Below are positions 1-6,973 of a stretch of DNA of 9,756 nt, piece by piece; the first letter of the stretch is position 1, and each line of letters opens with the position of its first letter. Origin of the DNA: Erysipelothrix sp. UBA3383 (lineage in GTDB: Bacteria > Bacillota_I > Bacilli_A > Erysipelotrichales > Erysipelotrichaceae); NCBI GenBank assembly GCA_002358955.1, contig DEPV01000125.1:1-9756 (forward strand). The letters are read 5' to 3'. A program made the translations under genes and the position numbers. The notes beneath the pieces were generated by a model. It had not been told where the DNA came from. It saw only the letters and a list, made by a program, of their open reading frames with translations, and searched no databases.

Positions 1-1280
1 CAATGGATAATCTATCAAGTATTAAAGCAATGGACCGTGCAGTTCAATTATTAATTGAATTAGCAGAGGCTAAAGACTTTGAAGAAACAGTATCTGTCGG
101 TACAGCAATTACAGAATTACCAAAAGTATCTGTATCCATCGATCATATTAATAAATATCTTGGAACACACATTGAAGAAGCGGTTATTCTAGATGTCTTT
201 AAACGTCTATACTTCAATCCAGTAATTACTGATGGTGTTGTGGAATGTACAATTCCTTCATACCGTAAAGATATTTTCATTGCAGAAGACTTAATTGAAG
301 AAGTGATCCGTATTGTTGGATTTGATGTTTTAGAAGAATCATTACCGTTAATGGACTTAACAATGGGAGATTTAAACCCATTCCAAAAGAGCATTCGTTT
401 AATTGAAGATACATTACTAGGACAAGGATTAGACCAAATTAATTCTTATACCTTAGTATCTAAAGCTAAAACAGAAGGATTGAATGCACTGGCAGAGCCA
501 ATTAAATTAGCACTACCAATGTCAGATATTCGTACTCACTTAAGAACTCACATGTTCCCATCACTCATGGAAATTGCAGCATACAACAATGCGCATAAGA
601 ACAAAGACTTCTTATTCTTTGAACACAGTGCACTGTACTCAGAAACACTGACAACAAATCGTTTAGCAATCATTGGATCAGGACAACTGGTACAAAATAA
701 CTGGACACAAACACAGATTAATGTTGATTTCTTTACGGTTAAAGGAATTTTCCTTAACTTAATGGATAAAATGGGTTATGCTGCAACACGTTTTGAGTTT
801 GCTACAGAAGGTCTTGAAAATTCATACCTACACCCTTATAAATCAGCACAAATCTTAATTAACCGTAAACCAATTGGTTATATTGGACATGTACACCCTA
901 CAGTGTGTGATGATAATGACCTTAAAGATGCAGTATATCTAGAAATTGATTTAGATATTTTATTAGCACTGAAGGCGGGTAAAGTAAAGGCAAGTCCGAT
1001 CTCAAAATACCCAAGTATTGAACGCGACTTAGCAGTTTTAGTTGATTTAGATGTTAAAGCTTCAGCATTACGTCAATCGATTGAAAAAGCAGCACGTCGT
1101 TATATTGAAAGCATTGAAGTGTTCGATGTCTTTACATCTGAAAAACTTGAAGGCAAAAAATCCATCGCGTTTGAATTAATCTTTAAAAATGATAACAACA
1201 TGGATCAAAAAGCAATTAGTGTAATCATGGATTCCATTAGTACTGAATTGGTAAAACAACACCAAGCAGAAATTAGATAA
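1..1280 (+). CDS. pheT: Phenylalanine--tRNA ligase beta subunit, 3' part (5' truncated by window)
   Basis: This is the C-terminal half of the PheRS beta subunit, which with alpha (PheS) forms the cytosolic alpha2beta2 enzyme that charges tRNA-Phe. The frame is open from base 1. The ATG at 3 is internal, because the family is about 800 residues long and only about 425 are present. Counting from that Met, a B5-type domain lies at about 40-115, including IPSYRKDI and EDLIEEVIRIVG. The B6/B7 catalytic-like core that packs against PheS follows at about 120-325. The last 95 residues (from about 332, SPISKYPSIERDLAVLVD, ending EIR) are the ferredoxin-fold anticodon-binding domain (FDX-ACB) that contacts the tRNA. 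The N-terminal tRNA-binding and B3/B4 editing domains would be upstream, presumably after pheS. The TAA stop is 13 nt before the yebC start, with the yebC ribosome site in the gap, so cotranscription is likely. Confidence 0.97.
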   Translation, partial: MDNLSSIKAMDRAVQLLIELAEAKDFEETVSVGTAITELPKVSVSIDHINKYLGTHIEEAVILDVFKRLYFNPVITDGVVECTIPSYRKDIFIAEDLIEEVIRIVGFDVLEESLPLMDLTMGDLNPFQKSIRLIEDTLLGQGLDQINSYTLVSKAKTEGLNALAEPIKLALPMSDIRTHLRTHMFPSLMEIAAYNNAHKNKDFLFFEHSALYSETLTTNRLAIIGSGQLVQNNWTQTQINVDFFTVKGIFLNLMDKMGYAATRFEFATEGLENSYLHPYKSAQILINRKPIGYIGHVHPTVCDDNDLKDAVYLEIDLDILLALKAGKVKASPISKYPSIERDLAVLVDLDVKASALRQSIEKAARRYIESIEVFDVFTSEKLEGKKSIAFELIFKNDNNMDQKAISVIMDSISTELVKQHQAEIR

Positions 1281-1293
1281 AAGGAGGTTCCAT

Positions 1294-2013
1294 ATGGGAC
1301 GCGCATTTGAAGTCCGTAAGGCATCAATGGCCAAAACGGCAGCAGCAAAAGTAAAAGTATATTCACGCTATGGTAAAGAGATTTACATGGCAGCAAAAGC
1401 AGGGGTTCCTGATCCTGAAATGAACTCAGGTTTAAAACGTAAGGTTGAAGAGGCACGATCCAAACAAGTTCCTGCTGATGTTATTAACCGTGCGATTGAA
1501 AAAGCAAAGGGTGGTTCAGAAGATAACTATCACGCTGTACGTTATGAAGGGTTTGGACCTGGAGAATCAACATTTATTGTTGAGTGTCTAACAGATAATG
1601 ATAACCGTACGGTATCTGAAGTCCGTAATGCATTTACAAAATCTAAATCAAAAATGGGAGTTAGTGGTTCAGTCATGCACTCATATGATCATGTTGCAAT
1701 CATTTCATTCCTATACGATGATGAAGAGAAAGTAATTGAAGCACTGCTAGAAAATGGTGTTGATCTAATCGACATTGAAGATGAAGAAGGTGCAATTACA
1801 GTAACTCTTGATACAACCGATCTACACAATGCAAAAGATGCCATTGATAAAGAGTTGGGAGAGCAAAAATACGATGTCTTTGACATTACTTATTTAGCTC
1901 ATGAAGAAGTTACAATTGATACAGAAGAAGATCAAAAAATGTTTGATCGCTTAGTTGTAATGTTGGATGAGTGTGAAGATGTTCAAGAAGTCTTCCACAA
2001 CGTGAAGGCATGA
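1294..2013 (+). CDS. yebC: YebC/TACO1-family protein, YeeN-like (YebC2) subtype
   Basis: This is a 239-aa full-length YebC-family protein. The family was first annotated as DNA-binding transcriptional regulators. More recently members, including mitochondrial TACO1 and bacterial YebC/YebC2, have been tied to relief of ribosome stalling on proline-rich stretches. The N-terminus MGRAFEVRKASMAKT differs from the MAGHSKW start of classical YebC and resembles the E. coli YeeN branch, so I place it in the YebC2-like subtype. The N-terminal helical domain spans about 1-78 (PDPEMNSGL, then VPADVINRAIEKAKGG at 59-74). The middle domain has YEGFGPG and an NRTVSEVRNAF helix at 84-115, and the C-terminus ends DVQEVFHNVKA. 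AAGGAGG at 1281-1287 is 6 nt before the ATG and fixes the start. The TGA stop overlaps the gdhA start (ATGA). The subtype call rests on remembered motifs. Whether this copy acts on ribosomes or DNA cannot be read from sequence. Confidence 0.93.
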   Translation: MGRAFEVRKASMAKTAAAKVKVYSRYGKEIYMAAKAGVPDPEMNSGLKRKVEEARSKQVPADVINRAIEKAKGGSEDNYHAVRYEGFGPGESTFIVECLTDNDNRTVSEVRNAFTKSKSKMGVSGSVMHSYDHVAIISFLYDDEEKVIEALLENGVDLIDIEDEEGAITVTLDTTDLHNAKDAIDKELGEQKYDVFDITYLAHEEVTIDTEEDQKMFDRLVVMLDECEDVQEVFHNVKA

Positions 2014-3296
2014 ATGCCATCTTAGATGGAGTACACGCGAAAAACCCTCATGAAACATTGTTTAACAATGCTACTAAAGAGTTTGTAGAATCTATGGAGC
2101 CGTATTTGGATGAATCCGTACTCAAAGTACTTTTACATCCAAGTCGTGTTCACATGTTTTCAATTCCTTGGGTTGACCGAGATGGTAAAACACAGGTGAA
2201 TATGGGCTATCGTGTACAACATAACAATGCGATTGGACCTTATAAAGGTGGTATTCGTTTTGATGAGAGTGTGAATCTTGATGTGATGAAATTTCTAGCC
2301 TTTGAGCAAACCTTCAAAAATGCCTTAACAGGCTTAGCAATGGGGGGAGCAAAGGGTGGAAGTGATTTTAGTCCAAAAGAAAAGACAGATGCTGAGATAT
2401 TAGCATTCTGCCAAAGTTACATCAATCAATCATACCAACATTTAGGATCAACAATGGATGTACCAGCTGGCGATATTGGGGTGGGTGCACGTGAAGTAGG
2501 ATACTTATTTGGTCACTACAAACAACTCACTCAAACTCACAGCGGTGTTTTTACAGGTAAAAACCCAACATTTGGTGGTGCTTTAGGACGTCCTGAAGCA
2601 ACTGGGTATGGACTGATCTATATTAGTCTAGCTCATTTAAATTCAATCAACGAAACATTCAAAGACAAAAAAGTCATTATTTCAGGTAGTGGTAATGTTG
2701 CCATTCATGCAGCATTTAAAGCCGTTGAAAAAGGGGCTAAAGTAATCGCAATGAGTGATCGTAGTGGTTATGTCTTTGATGAAAATGGACTTGATATTCA
2801 AGCGATTCAAGATCATAAGGCATCAGGACAAGCCTTAAAAACATATGATCATTCAAAATACATCTATGAGCATAGCATTTGGAATGTGCCATGTGATATT
2901 GCACTTCCTTGTGCAACTCAATCAGAGATTGATGATAATGATATGAAGGCACTAATTATTAATGGTGTCAAACTGGTAGCAGAGGGTGCTAACCGTCCAC
3001 TGACTCCAGAAGCGGTTAAACGTGTTCAGGAATCTGAAGTATTCTATATTCCAGGTAAAGCTGCTAATGCCGGTGGTGTTGCAGTATCAGGTCTTGAAAT
3101 GAGTCAAAATGCTCAATTTACAACATTCACATTTGAAGAAGTTGATCTTAAACTTCAACAAATCATGAATACAATTTATGAGAACATCTCAACTAGTGCA
3201 ATTGAGTTAGACCAAGCGGGTAATTATTTACTCGGTGCTAACTACTATGCCTATCAAAAATTAGAACTTGCGATCAAAATGCAAGGAATCCTTTAA
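2010..3296 (+). CDS. gdhA: NADP-type glutamate dehydrogenase (hexameric, GDH I class)
   Basis: This 428-aa cytosolic enzyme catalyses reductive amination of 2-oxoglutarate with ammonium to glutamate. The substrate domain has the family signature LAMGGAKGGSDFSP (109-122), with catalytic Lys115, and PAGDIGVG (152-159), with the conserved Asp155. Glycine-rich GPYKGG and RPEATGYG are also present. The dinucleotide domain has SGSGNVA (225-231), and SDRSG follows the second Rossmann strand. A Ser/Arg there, rather than an acidic residue, suggests NADP(H), i.e. a biosynthetic enzyme. GKAANAGGVAVSGLEM near 349-364 is typical of E. coli-type GdhA. The N-terminus is about 15-20 residues shorter than in E. 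coli, but the next in-frame Met (residue 29) is too late. The start overlaps the yebC stop as ATGA. The only purine-rich sequence (GAAGG, 2004-2008) is one base from the ATG, too close to act as a normal ribosome site, so translational coupling to yebC is likely. Confidence 0.96.
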   Translation: MNAILDGVHAKNPHETLFNNATKEFVESMEPYLDESVLKVLLHPSRVHMFSIPWVDRDGKTQVNMGYRVQHNNAIGPYKGGIRFDESVNLDVMKFLAFEQTFKNALTGLAMGGAKGGSDFSPKEKTDAEILAFCQSYINQSYQHLGSTMDVPAGDIGVGAREVGYLFGHYKQLTQTHSGVFTGKNPTFGGALGRPEATGYGLIYISLAHLNSINETFKDKKVIISGSGNVAIHAAFKAVEKGAKVIAMSDRSGYVFDENGLDIQAIQDHKASGQALKTYDHSKYIYEHSIWNVPCDIALPCATQSEIDDNDMKALIINGVKLVAEGANRPLTPEAVKRVQESEVFYIPGKAANAGGVAVSGLEMSQNAQFTTFTFEEVDLKLQQIMNTIYENISTSAIELDQAGNYLLGANYYAYQKLELAIKMQGIL

Positions 3297-3322
3297 GCAC
3301 ACATTACGTGTGCTTTTTGTTT
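3295..3322 (+). terminator. Intrinsic terminator of the pheT-yebC-gdhA transcript
   Basis: An 8-bp perfect stem (AAGCACAC / GTGTGCTT) encloses the 5-nt loop ATTAC. It is followed by a run of T broken by one G. The stem begins inside the gdhA TAA stop codon, so the gene and terminator overlap. Confidence 0.88.
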
Positions 3323-3407
3323 AATACAGCGTATTTTAAAAATTTTTTCCTAACTTGAGATTAATGGATCGCTATTTTTAACCATTATTTAATATACGGA
3401 TAGTCTT

Positions 3408-3443
3408 AAAAAAAGATGTTAGTGATTGATCACTAACATCTTT
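3408..3443 (-). terminator. Intrinsic terminator of the ABC transporter operon
   Basis: A 14-bp perfect stem (3412-3425 with 3430-3443) has a 4-nt loop. On the minus strand it runs into seven consecutive T (the A-run at 3408-3414). On the plus strand it is not followed by a T tract, so it mainly serves the minus-strand ABC operon. It also forms a back-to-back barrier with the gdhA terminator. The 80-odd bases between the two terminators are AT-rich and show no gene. Confidence 0.9.
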
Positions 3444-3458
3444 AGTTTAAGTTATAAA

Positions 3459-5153
3459 TTACATTGCCTGAATGGTTTCGATAAGGTGTTTTACACCTTT
3501 ATTACGAATGTAAAGCAGTGTTAATACTGCTGTTAGAACAAGCATTGCAGATACTAGAAGTGTTGCCATCACGGCTTCAAAGTTTAGTAAGATAACAACA
3601 GTCAGTGCCATAAATGCAAAGCTTAGGAACATTGGTACGACGGATAGCATGTTTTGCTTAATAGCTTCCTGTTCATTGTTCCAAACTAACTTAGGTTTGA
3701 TCACATCCAGTAAAATACCGTTGATATTAGCAGTCGTAACACCTACTAGAACTCCAAGTGTAATGACAACAAAGAGTACAATGGGTAATCCAAAGAGAAT
3801 TTGTGCTACTACAATAATAAGTAAGGGTGGAATACCGGTTACGATTACACCTAATAAGATTTTTGAATAGATAACATGTTTGAACTCAATTGGCATCAGT
3901 AAGAGGTTTTGCATGTTGCTTCCTTCACGTGATATTGAGGTTGATGTAATGGTAGAGAAGGAACCCATGAAGTATCCTACAGCAATTGCCCCTAAGATAA
4001 CATAAGGAAGAACTTCCCAATAGTTTATGAATTCAAGCGCTTCTTTAAGTGTGGCACCCATTTCAGCAAACTCAGATAATTCAACACCACTTGTAAATAC
4101 AGCTCCAAGCATTCCTATTGGAATGATCACTAGAGGCATTAAGTAGTTTGATGCATAGATTGGTGTACGCATGATGTTCCTAAAGTCACTGTGCATTAAA
4201 GCATTAAATTTAGAACGTTGACCTGAGGTTTTATTGAACTTCTCATCACTTAATTTCTTAGTTGATTGGCCACTTTCAGACATGCTTAATGCACTTTCTA
4301 AGTAGTTATACTGAGTGAATAAAATGGTGAGCCAGATGACTGCTATAGTAACTGCAATTGCTGCAATGAAGTACAATATATTGCCTGTTGTTAGAGTCTT
4401 TAAGAATAGGGGGATTGAAGGTACAATGGATCCTACAATACCCAGCATGGAGTTGTTGTTGCCTTGTAATCCTTCCATGATAGTAGCAAGTACATCAGCA
4501 TTTTCACTCACACCACCCAGTGCAATATTAATACCAATTGCCATGATGACACTCATGAATGTAGAGAAGTAGACATAAAGGTTTTTATTGCGTATAAATG
4601 GCATTGCTTTAAAGAGAAGTACTATAACAAATACAATCGCACTGATTGGAATAATTGGAACTATTAAGGTAGCAATCAGTAGATAAATGAATTGATACCA
4701 TAAGAGACCTGCTTTAATTCCAAAAGTTAATGTAAATAGAATTGAGAATGGTGTTGTGATCATACTGACATTAAGCGCATTATTAATCCACTTTGCTGCA
4801 AGGTAATCACGTTGTGAAATTGGTAAGACTAAGAATCGTTCGATAGTCTCATCAAAGTAGTAGACAGCAGGTGTAATGATGATTCCAAAGAAGATGGTCA
4901 TAAATACAATGGCTGTTAAATAAAGATGAACTGCAAACATCGCTTGATTTAAGTTTAATAGGTAGTCTGTGATGGATATCACCATCTCGACAAAGAGGTA
5001 ACCTACTGATCCAAATCCAATAAGTAATGTAAATCCTATAAATATCTTCATTCCAATGCCCATCTTTTTGGCATTGGCTTTAGTGTTTAAACCTTCAAAT
5101 GGATTTGAACTGGTTTTCAACATCATTTTTGTGATTTTTAAAATTCTTTTCAT
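3459..5153 (-). CDS. ABC-2-type exporter permease subunit (substrate unknown)
   Basis: This is a 564-aa polytopic membrane protein, the membrane partner of the ATPase encoded just upstream. I count about 12 hydrophobic segments, near 36-55, 76-97, 125-145, 151-183 (probably two), 192-213, 260-281, 336-354, 382-402, 431-452, 455-474, 505-524 and 528-548. A hydrophilic cytoplasmic stretch (about 283-330) lies between the halves. The SISREGSN motif (406-413), followed by LLLMPIEFKHVIYSK, is typical of large Firmicute ABC-2 permeases. A similar element, FLVLPISQRDYLAAK (107-121), sits in the first half and indicates an internal two-fold repeat. No signal peptide is visible. The start overlaps the ATPase stop as ATGA, with a weak AGGA site about 8 nt upstream inside the ATPase gene. 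Such exporters move lipids, peptides or drugs, and nothing here decides which. Confidence 0.87.
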   Translation of the reverse strand: MKRILKITKMMLKTSSNPFEGLNTKANAKKMGIGMKIFIGFTLLIGFGSVGYLFVEMVISITDYLLNLNQAMFAVHLYLTAIVFMTIFFGIIITPAVYYFDETIERFLVLPISQRDYLAAKWINNALNVSMITTPFSILFTLTFGIKAGLLWYQFIYLLIATLIVPIIPISAIVFVIVLLFKAMPFIRNKNLYVYFSTFMSVIMAIGINIALGGVSENADVLATIMEGLQGNNNSMLGIVGSIVPSIPLFLKTLTTGNILYFIAAIAVTIAVIWLTILFTQYNYLESALSMSESGQSTKKLSDEKFNKTSGQRSKFNALMHSDFRNIMRTPIYASNYLMPLVIIPIGMLGAVFTSGVELSEFAEMGATLKEALEFINYWEVLPYVILGAIAVGYFMGSFSTITSTSISREGSNMQNLLLMPIEFKHVIYSKILLGVIVTGIPPLLIIVVAQILFGLPIVLFVVITLGVLVGVTTANINGILLDVIKPKLVWNNEQEAIKQNMLSVVPMFLSFAFMALTVVILLNFEAVMATLLVSAMLVLTAVLTLLYIRNKGVKHLIETIQAM

Positions 5154-5866
5154 CGTGTTAATCCTAAGAAGATATCTTCTAGTGATTGACCTTCGTGTTG
5201 ATCTTTAAGGTATTGAAGGGTACCTATATAGATGATTTCACCCTTATTAATCATAATGATTTGATCACATAACTTCTCTGCTACTTCAAGCACGTGGGTT
5301 GAGAAGAATACTGATTTACCTGCTTCTGCACGTTTTTTCATCAGTTCTTTAAGAAGGTATGATGATTGTGGATCAAGTCCTGTTAAAGGCTCATCTAGGA
5401 TCAGTAGATTTGGATCATTCAGTAAAGCTGCAATCACCATAATCTTTTGACGCATACCATGAGAGTAGGATGCAATCTTTTGGTTTAATACATCACTCAA
5501 TGATAAAAGTTCTGCATACTCTTTAATTAAAGGTTTACGAACATCACTTGGAATGTCATACATATCTGAAATAAAGTTAAGGTATTCCAGTCCTTTTAGT
5601 TTTAGGAACGCATTTGGGTCATCACTAACAAAACCAAATTGACGTTTTGCTTCAAGAGGTTGATCTGCAATGTCATAACCATTGATACTTAGTGTCCCTT
5701 GATCAGGAGTTAAAAGTCCAGTAATCATTTTTAAGGTTGTTGTTTTACCAGCACCGTTAGGTCCAATGAATCCAACAATTTGTCCTGGCTCAATGGACAA
5801 AGAAATATTATCTACTGCAAGTTTTTGCTTGTTGTAAGTCTTAGTTACATTTGTAAGTTTTAACAT
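5150..5866 (-). CDS. ABC transporter ATP-binding protein (exporter type)
   Basis: This 238-aa nucleotide-binding subunit powers the permease encoded downstream. Walker A is GPNGAGKT (35-42). The signature loop is YSHGMRQK (134-141), a variant of LSGGQ. Walker B is LLILDE (154-159) with catalytic Glu159. The D-loop region LTGLDPQSS is at 161-169, and the H-loop is FSTH, with His191. The Q-loop reads FGFVSDDPNAF (77-87), with no Gln at the usual spot; this resembles EcsA-like ATPases, where an acidic residue is common. Length and C-terminus are normal for single-domain exporter ATPases. AAAGGAG lies a few bases before the ATG. The gene is first in the operon behind a near-consensus promoter, and its stop overlaps the permease start. 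The substrate is unknown. Confidence 0.95.
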   Translation of the reverse strand: MLKLTNVTKTYNKQKLAVDNISLSIEPGQIVGFIGPNGAGKTTTLKMITGLLTPDQGTLSINGYDIADQPLEAKRQFGFVSDDPNAFLKLKGLEYLNFISDMYDIPSDVRKPLIKEYAELLSLSDVLNQKIASYSHGMRQKIMVIAALLNDPNLLILDEPLTGLDPQSSYLLKELMKKRAEAGKSVFFSTHVLEVAEKLCDQIIMINKGEIIYIGTLQYLKDQHEGQSLEDIFLGLTR

Positions 5867-5890
5867 AAAATCTCCTTTGATTGTAGAAGT

Positions 5891-5918
5891 ATTATATCAC
5901 ACATTGTGTTATTGTCAG
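5891..5918 (-). promoter_or_regulatory. SigA-type promoter of the ABC operon
   Basis: On the minus strand, CTGACA (5918-5913) and a perfect TATAAT (5896-5891) are separated by 16 nt. A TGA just before the -10 box makes it an extended -10. The start codon is 25 bp downstream of the -10, with AAAGGAG between them. An 11-bp palindrome (5899-5909) fills part of the spacer. Confidence 0.8.
5899..5909. repeat. Palindrome inside the ABC promoter spacer
   Basis: ACACA-T-TGTGT is a perfect 5-1-5 inverted repeat lying between the -10 and -35 boxes of the ABC operon promoter. It is a possible operator. The arms are short, so chance is a real alternative. Confidence 0.4.
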
Positions 5919-5925
5919 ATAGGAT

Positions 5926-5945
5926 TTGTTAATATAAATTAACAA
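5926..5945. repeat. Inverted repeat upstream of the ABC promoter
   Basis: TTGTTAAT and ATTAACAA form perfect 8-bp arms around a 4-bp centre (ATAA). The repeat lies 7 bp beyond the -35 box of the minus-strand ABC promoter and about 45 bp upstream of the plus-strand -10. This is a plausible binding site for a dimeric regulator of one or both divergent units. The regulator is not encoded in the window. Confidence 0.55.
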
Positions 5946-5946
5946 T

Positions 5947-5969
5947 ATTATTGATGATAATCAAATAAT
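5947..5969. repeat. Second inverted repeat in the divergent region
   Basis: ATTATTGAT and ATCAAATAAT pair around GATA with a single bulged A. The repeat directly adjoins the 5926-5945 repeat and lies just upstream of the plus-strand -10 box, where the -35 of that promoter would be expected. It could be an operator, but the high AT content raises the chance background. Confidence 0.4.
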
Positions 5970-5989
5970 TAATTGTCTTTAGGATGTAG

Positions 5990-5995
5990 TATAAT
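5990..5995 (+). promoter_or_regulatory. Probable -10 box for the unknown paralog pair
   Basis: A perfect TATAAT lies 19 bp before the ATG at 6015. The -35 position (about 5967-5972) has no good TTGACA match and falls at the edge of the inverted repeat. The promoter may therefore need an activator or be weak. Confidence 0.5.
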
Positions 5996-6014
5996 AAAAG
6001 AAAAGGAGCCCATT

Positions 6015-6437
6015 ATGAGCCATTTTAGTAATATACGAAGTTCAAAACCGCTAAAATATGATTTTGATTTCAAACATTCCAAACAAGGTAGACGATCTGC
6101 AATCTTACCTGATAATGTACGTCTCTTCGATGGTGAGCTTAGTGAACGTGATGATAAAGGTTTTTATCACTATGATATTGGATTAGAAGAGTTTAATTTA
6201 TTCCATAAACACAAGGATATTGTGATGAAACGATTTGTAGATTCAATCATGCAATTACTAAACGATAATGAATCTAAGGGGGAGATACTGATCATCGAGA
6301 CCACCTGGAATTATATCACTTACACTGATGATCAATTATTCATCGAATGTGCTTATAAAAATTTAACACCCGAATTATTGATTGCGTTCTTTGAATTAAA
6401 GAGTTGTGATCATAAGAAACTGACAGTTAGATATTAA
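6015..6437 (+). CDS. Hypothetical protein, first of two tandem paralogs (140 aa)
   Basis: I do not recognise this family. The start is the ATG at 6015: AAAAGGAG (6001-6008) is 6 nt upstream, and the product then aligns from residue 1 with its downstream neighbour. A TTG at 5973 would add 14 residues, but it lies upstream of the TATAAT box and has no ribosome site. The protein is soluble-looking, charged, and lacks a signal peptide, membrane segment or Cys motif. Three blocks are shared with the paralog: the N-terminus (FSNIRSSKPLKYDFD), a central block around DNESKGE, LIIET and WNY (84-100), and the C-terminus DHKKLT-RY. ERD-GFY-YD (44-54) is also shared. The segment at about 21-42 is variable. 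The pattern suggests a small alpha/beta protein with a conserved surface at the N-terminus. Immunity, regulatory or substrate-binding roles are all possible and unproven. Confidence 0.8.
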   Translation: MSHFSNIRSSKPLKYDFDFKHSKQGRRSAILPDNVRLFDGELSERDDKGFYHYDIGLEEFNLFHKHKDIVMKRFVDSIMQLLNDNESKGEILIIETTWNYITYTDDQLFIECAYKNLTPELLIAFFELKSCDHKKLTVRY

Positions 6438-6505
6438 TAATGTCTTAAAATTTTATTATTATATCTTTTTGTAATGTATTTTAAATCTAAAAAAAGGAGA
6501 TAATT

Positions 6506-6946
6506 ATGAGCTATTTTAGTAATATACGGAGTTCAAAGCCACTGAAGTATGATTTTGATTTGAAAGATGAGAGACAAAGAATTGTTTCTGATACTATGTC
6601 GATATTTAATGTCATGCCAAGTAATGTCCGTTTTTGGGTTATAGATCGTGGTGAACGTGATGAAGAAGGGTTTTATAAGTATGACCTTGACTTAGAAGAA
6701 TTTAGATTTTTTCCCGAAGATGAGGAACTTGTTAATAAGCGTCTTATAGAATCAACCTTTCAATTACTAAAGGATAATGAATCTAAGGGAGAGGTACTGA
6801 TCATCGAAACCTCCTGGAACTACATGTATGATACTGATAATTTTGTTTATATCGATGGCACCTATGACGAATTAAGTCCTGAGCTTCTAAGATCATTCTT
6901 CCAAATGGAAGATTTTGATCATAAGAAACTGACAATTAGGTATTAA
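6506..6946 (+). CDS. Hypothetical protein, second of two tandem paralogs (146 aa)
   Basis: This is a paralog of the gene ending 68 bp upstream. AAAAAGGAG (6491-6499) precedes the ATG by 6 nt, matching the arrangement of the first copy. The first 20 residues differ from the first copy at two positions (His3/Tyr3 and Phe19/Leu19). The copy is six residues longer because of a different stretch at about 21-48. It is more acidic in the middle (FFPEDEEL) but keeps DNESKGE, LIIET, WNY and the C-terminal DHKKLTIRY. No signal peptide or membrane segment is visible. No clear promoter lies in the 68-bp gap, so it is probably cotranscribed with the first copy. Function is unknown. Retention of identical blocks alongside mostly silent nucleotide changes argues that both copies are real genes under selection. 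Confidence 0.82.
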   Translation: MSYFSNIRSSKPLKYDFDLKDERQRIVSDTMSIFNVMPSNVRFWVIDRGERDEEGFYKYDLDLEEFRFFPEDEELVNKRLIESTFQLLKDNESKGEVLIIETSWNYMYDTDNFVYIDGTYDELSPELLRSFFQMEDFDHKKLTIRY

Positions 6947-6969
6947 AAAGACTCGCGATAGCGAGTCTT
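6945..6969 (-). terminator. Terminator of plsY, shared convergent hairpin
   Basis: A 9-bp perfect stem (AAGACTCGC / GCGAGTCTT, 6948-6956 with 6961-6969) has a GATA loop. On the minus strand five T in a row end the hairpin, a good terminator for plsY. On the plus strand the tract after the stem is AAGTTT, so termination of the paralog genes would be weaker. The hairpin fills nearly all of the 27-bp gap between the convergent genes. Confidence 0.85.
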
Positions 6970-6973
6970 AAGT

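Larger units (their letters stand above)
6015..6946 (+). repeat. Tandem gene duplication
   Basis: Two direct copies of one gene, about 490 bp apart start to start. Bases 6012-6070 and 6503-6561 differ at only six sites over the first 59, and the final 30 bases before each stop differ at two. The central parts are much more diverged. This indicates a tandem duplication with uneven divergence or later gene conversion at the ends. Confidence 0.85.

Noticed and set aside
3649..3870. Plus-strand frames inside the permease (also 4315-4572) and other antisense frames in pheT, yebC, gdhA, plsY and parE
   Set aside because: They lie opposite strongly supported genes, lack ribosome sites and have implausible protein composition.
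5947..5969. Fur-like box in the divergent region
   Set aside because: Only part of the 7-1-7 consensus fits, and the AT-rich background makes such partial matches common.
5973..6014. TTG start that would extend the first paralog by 14 residues
   Set aside because: It lies upstream of the TATAAT box, has no ribosome site, and the added residues have no counterpart in the second copy. The ATG at 6015 has an ideal site.
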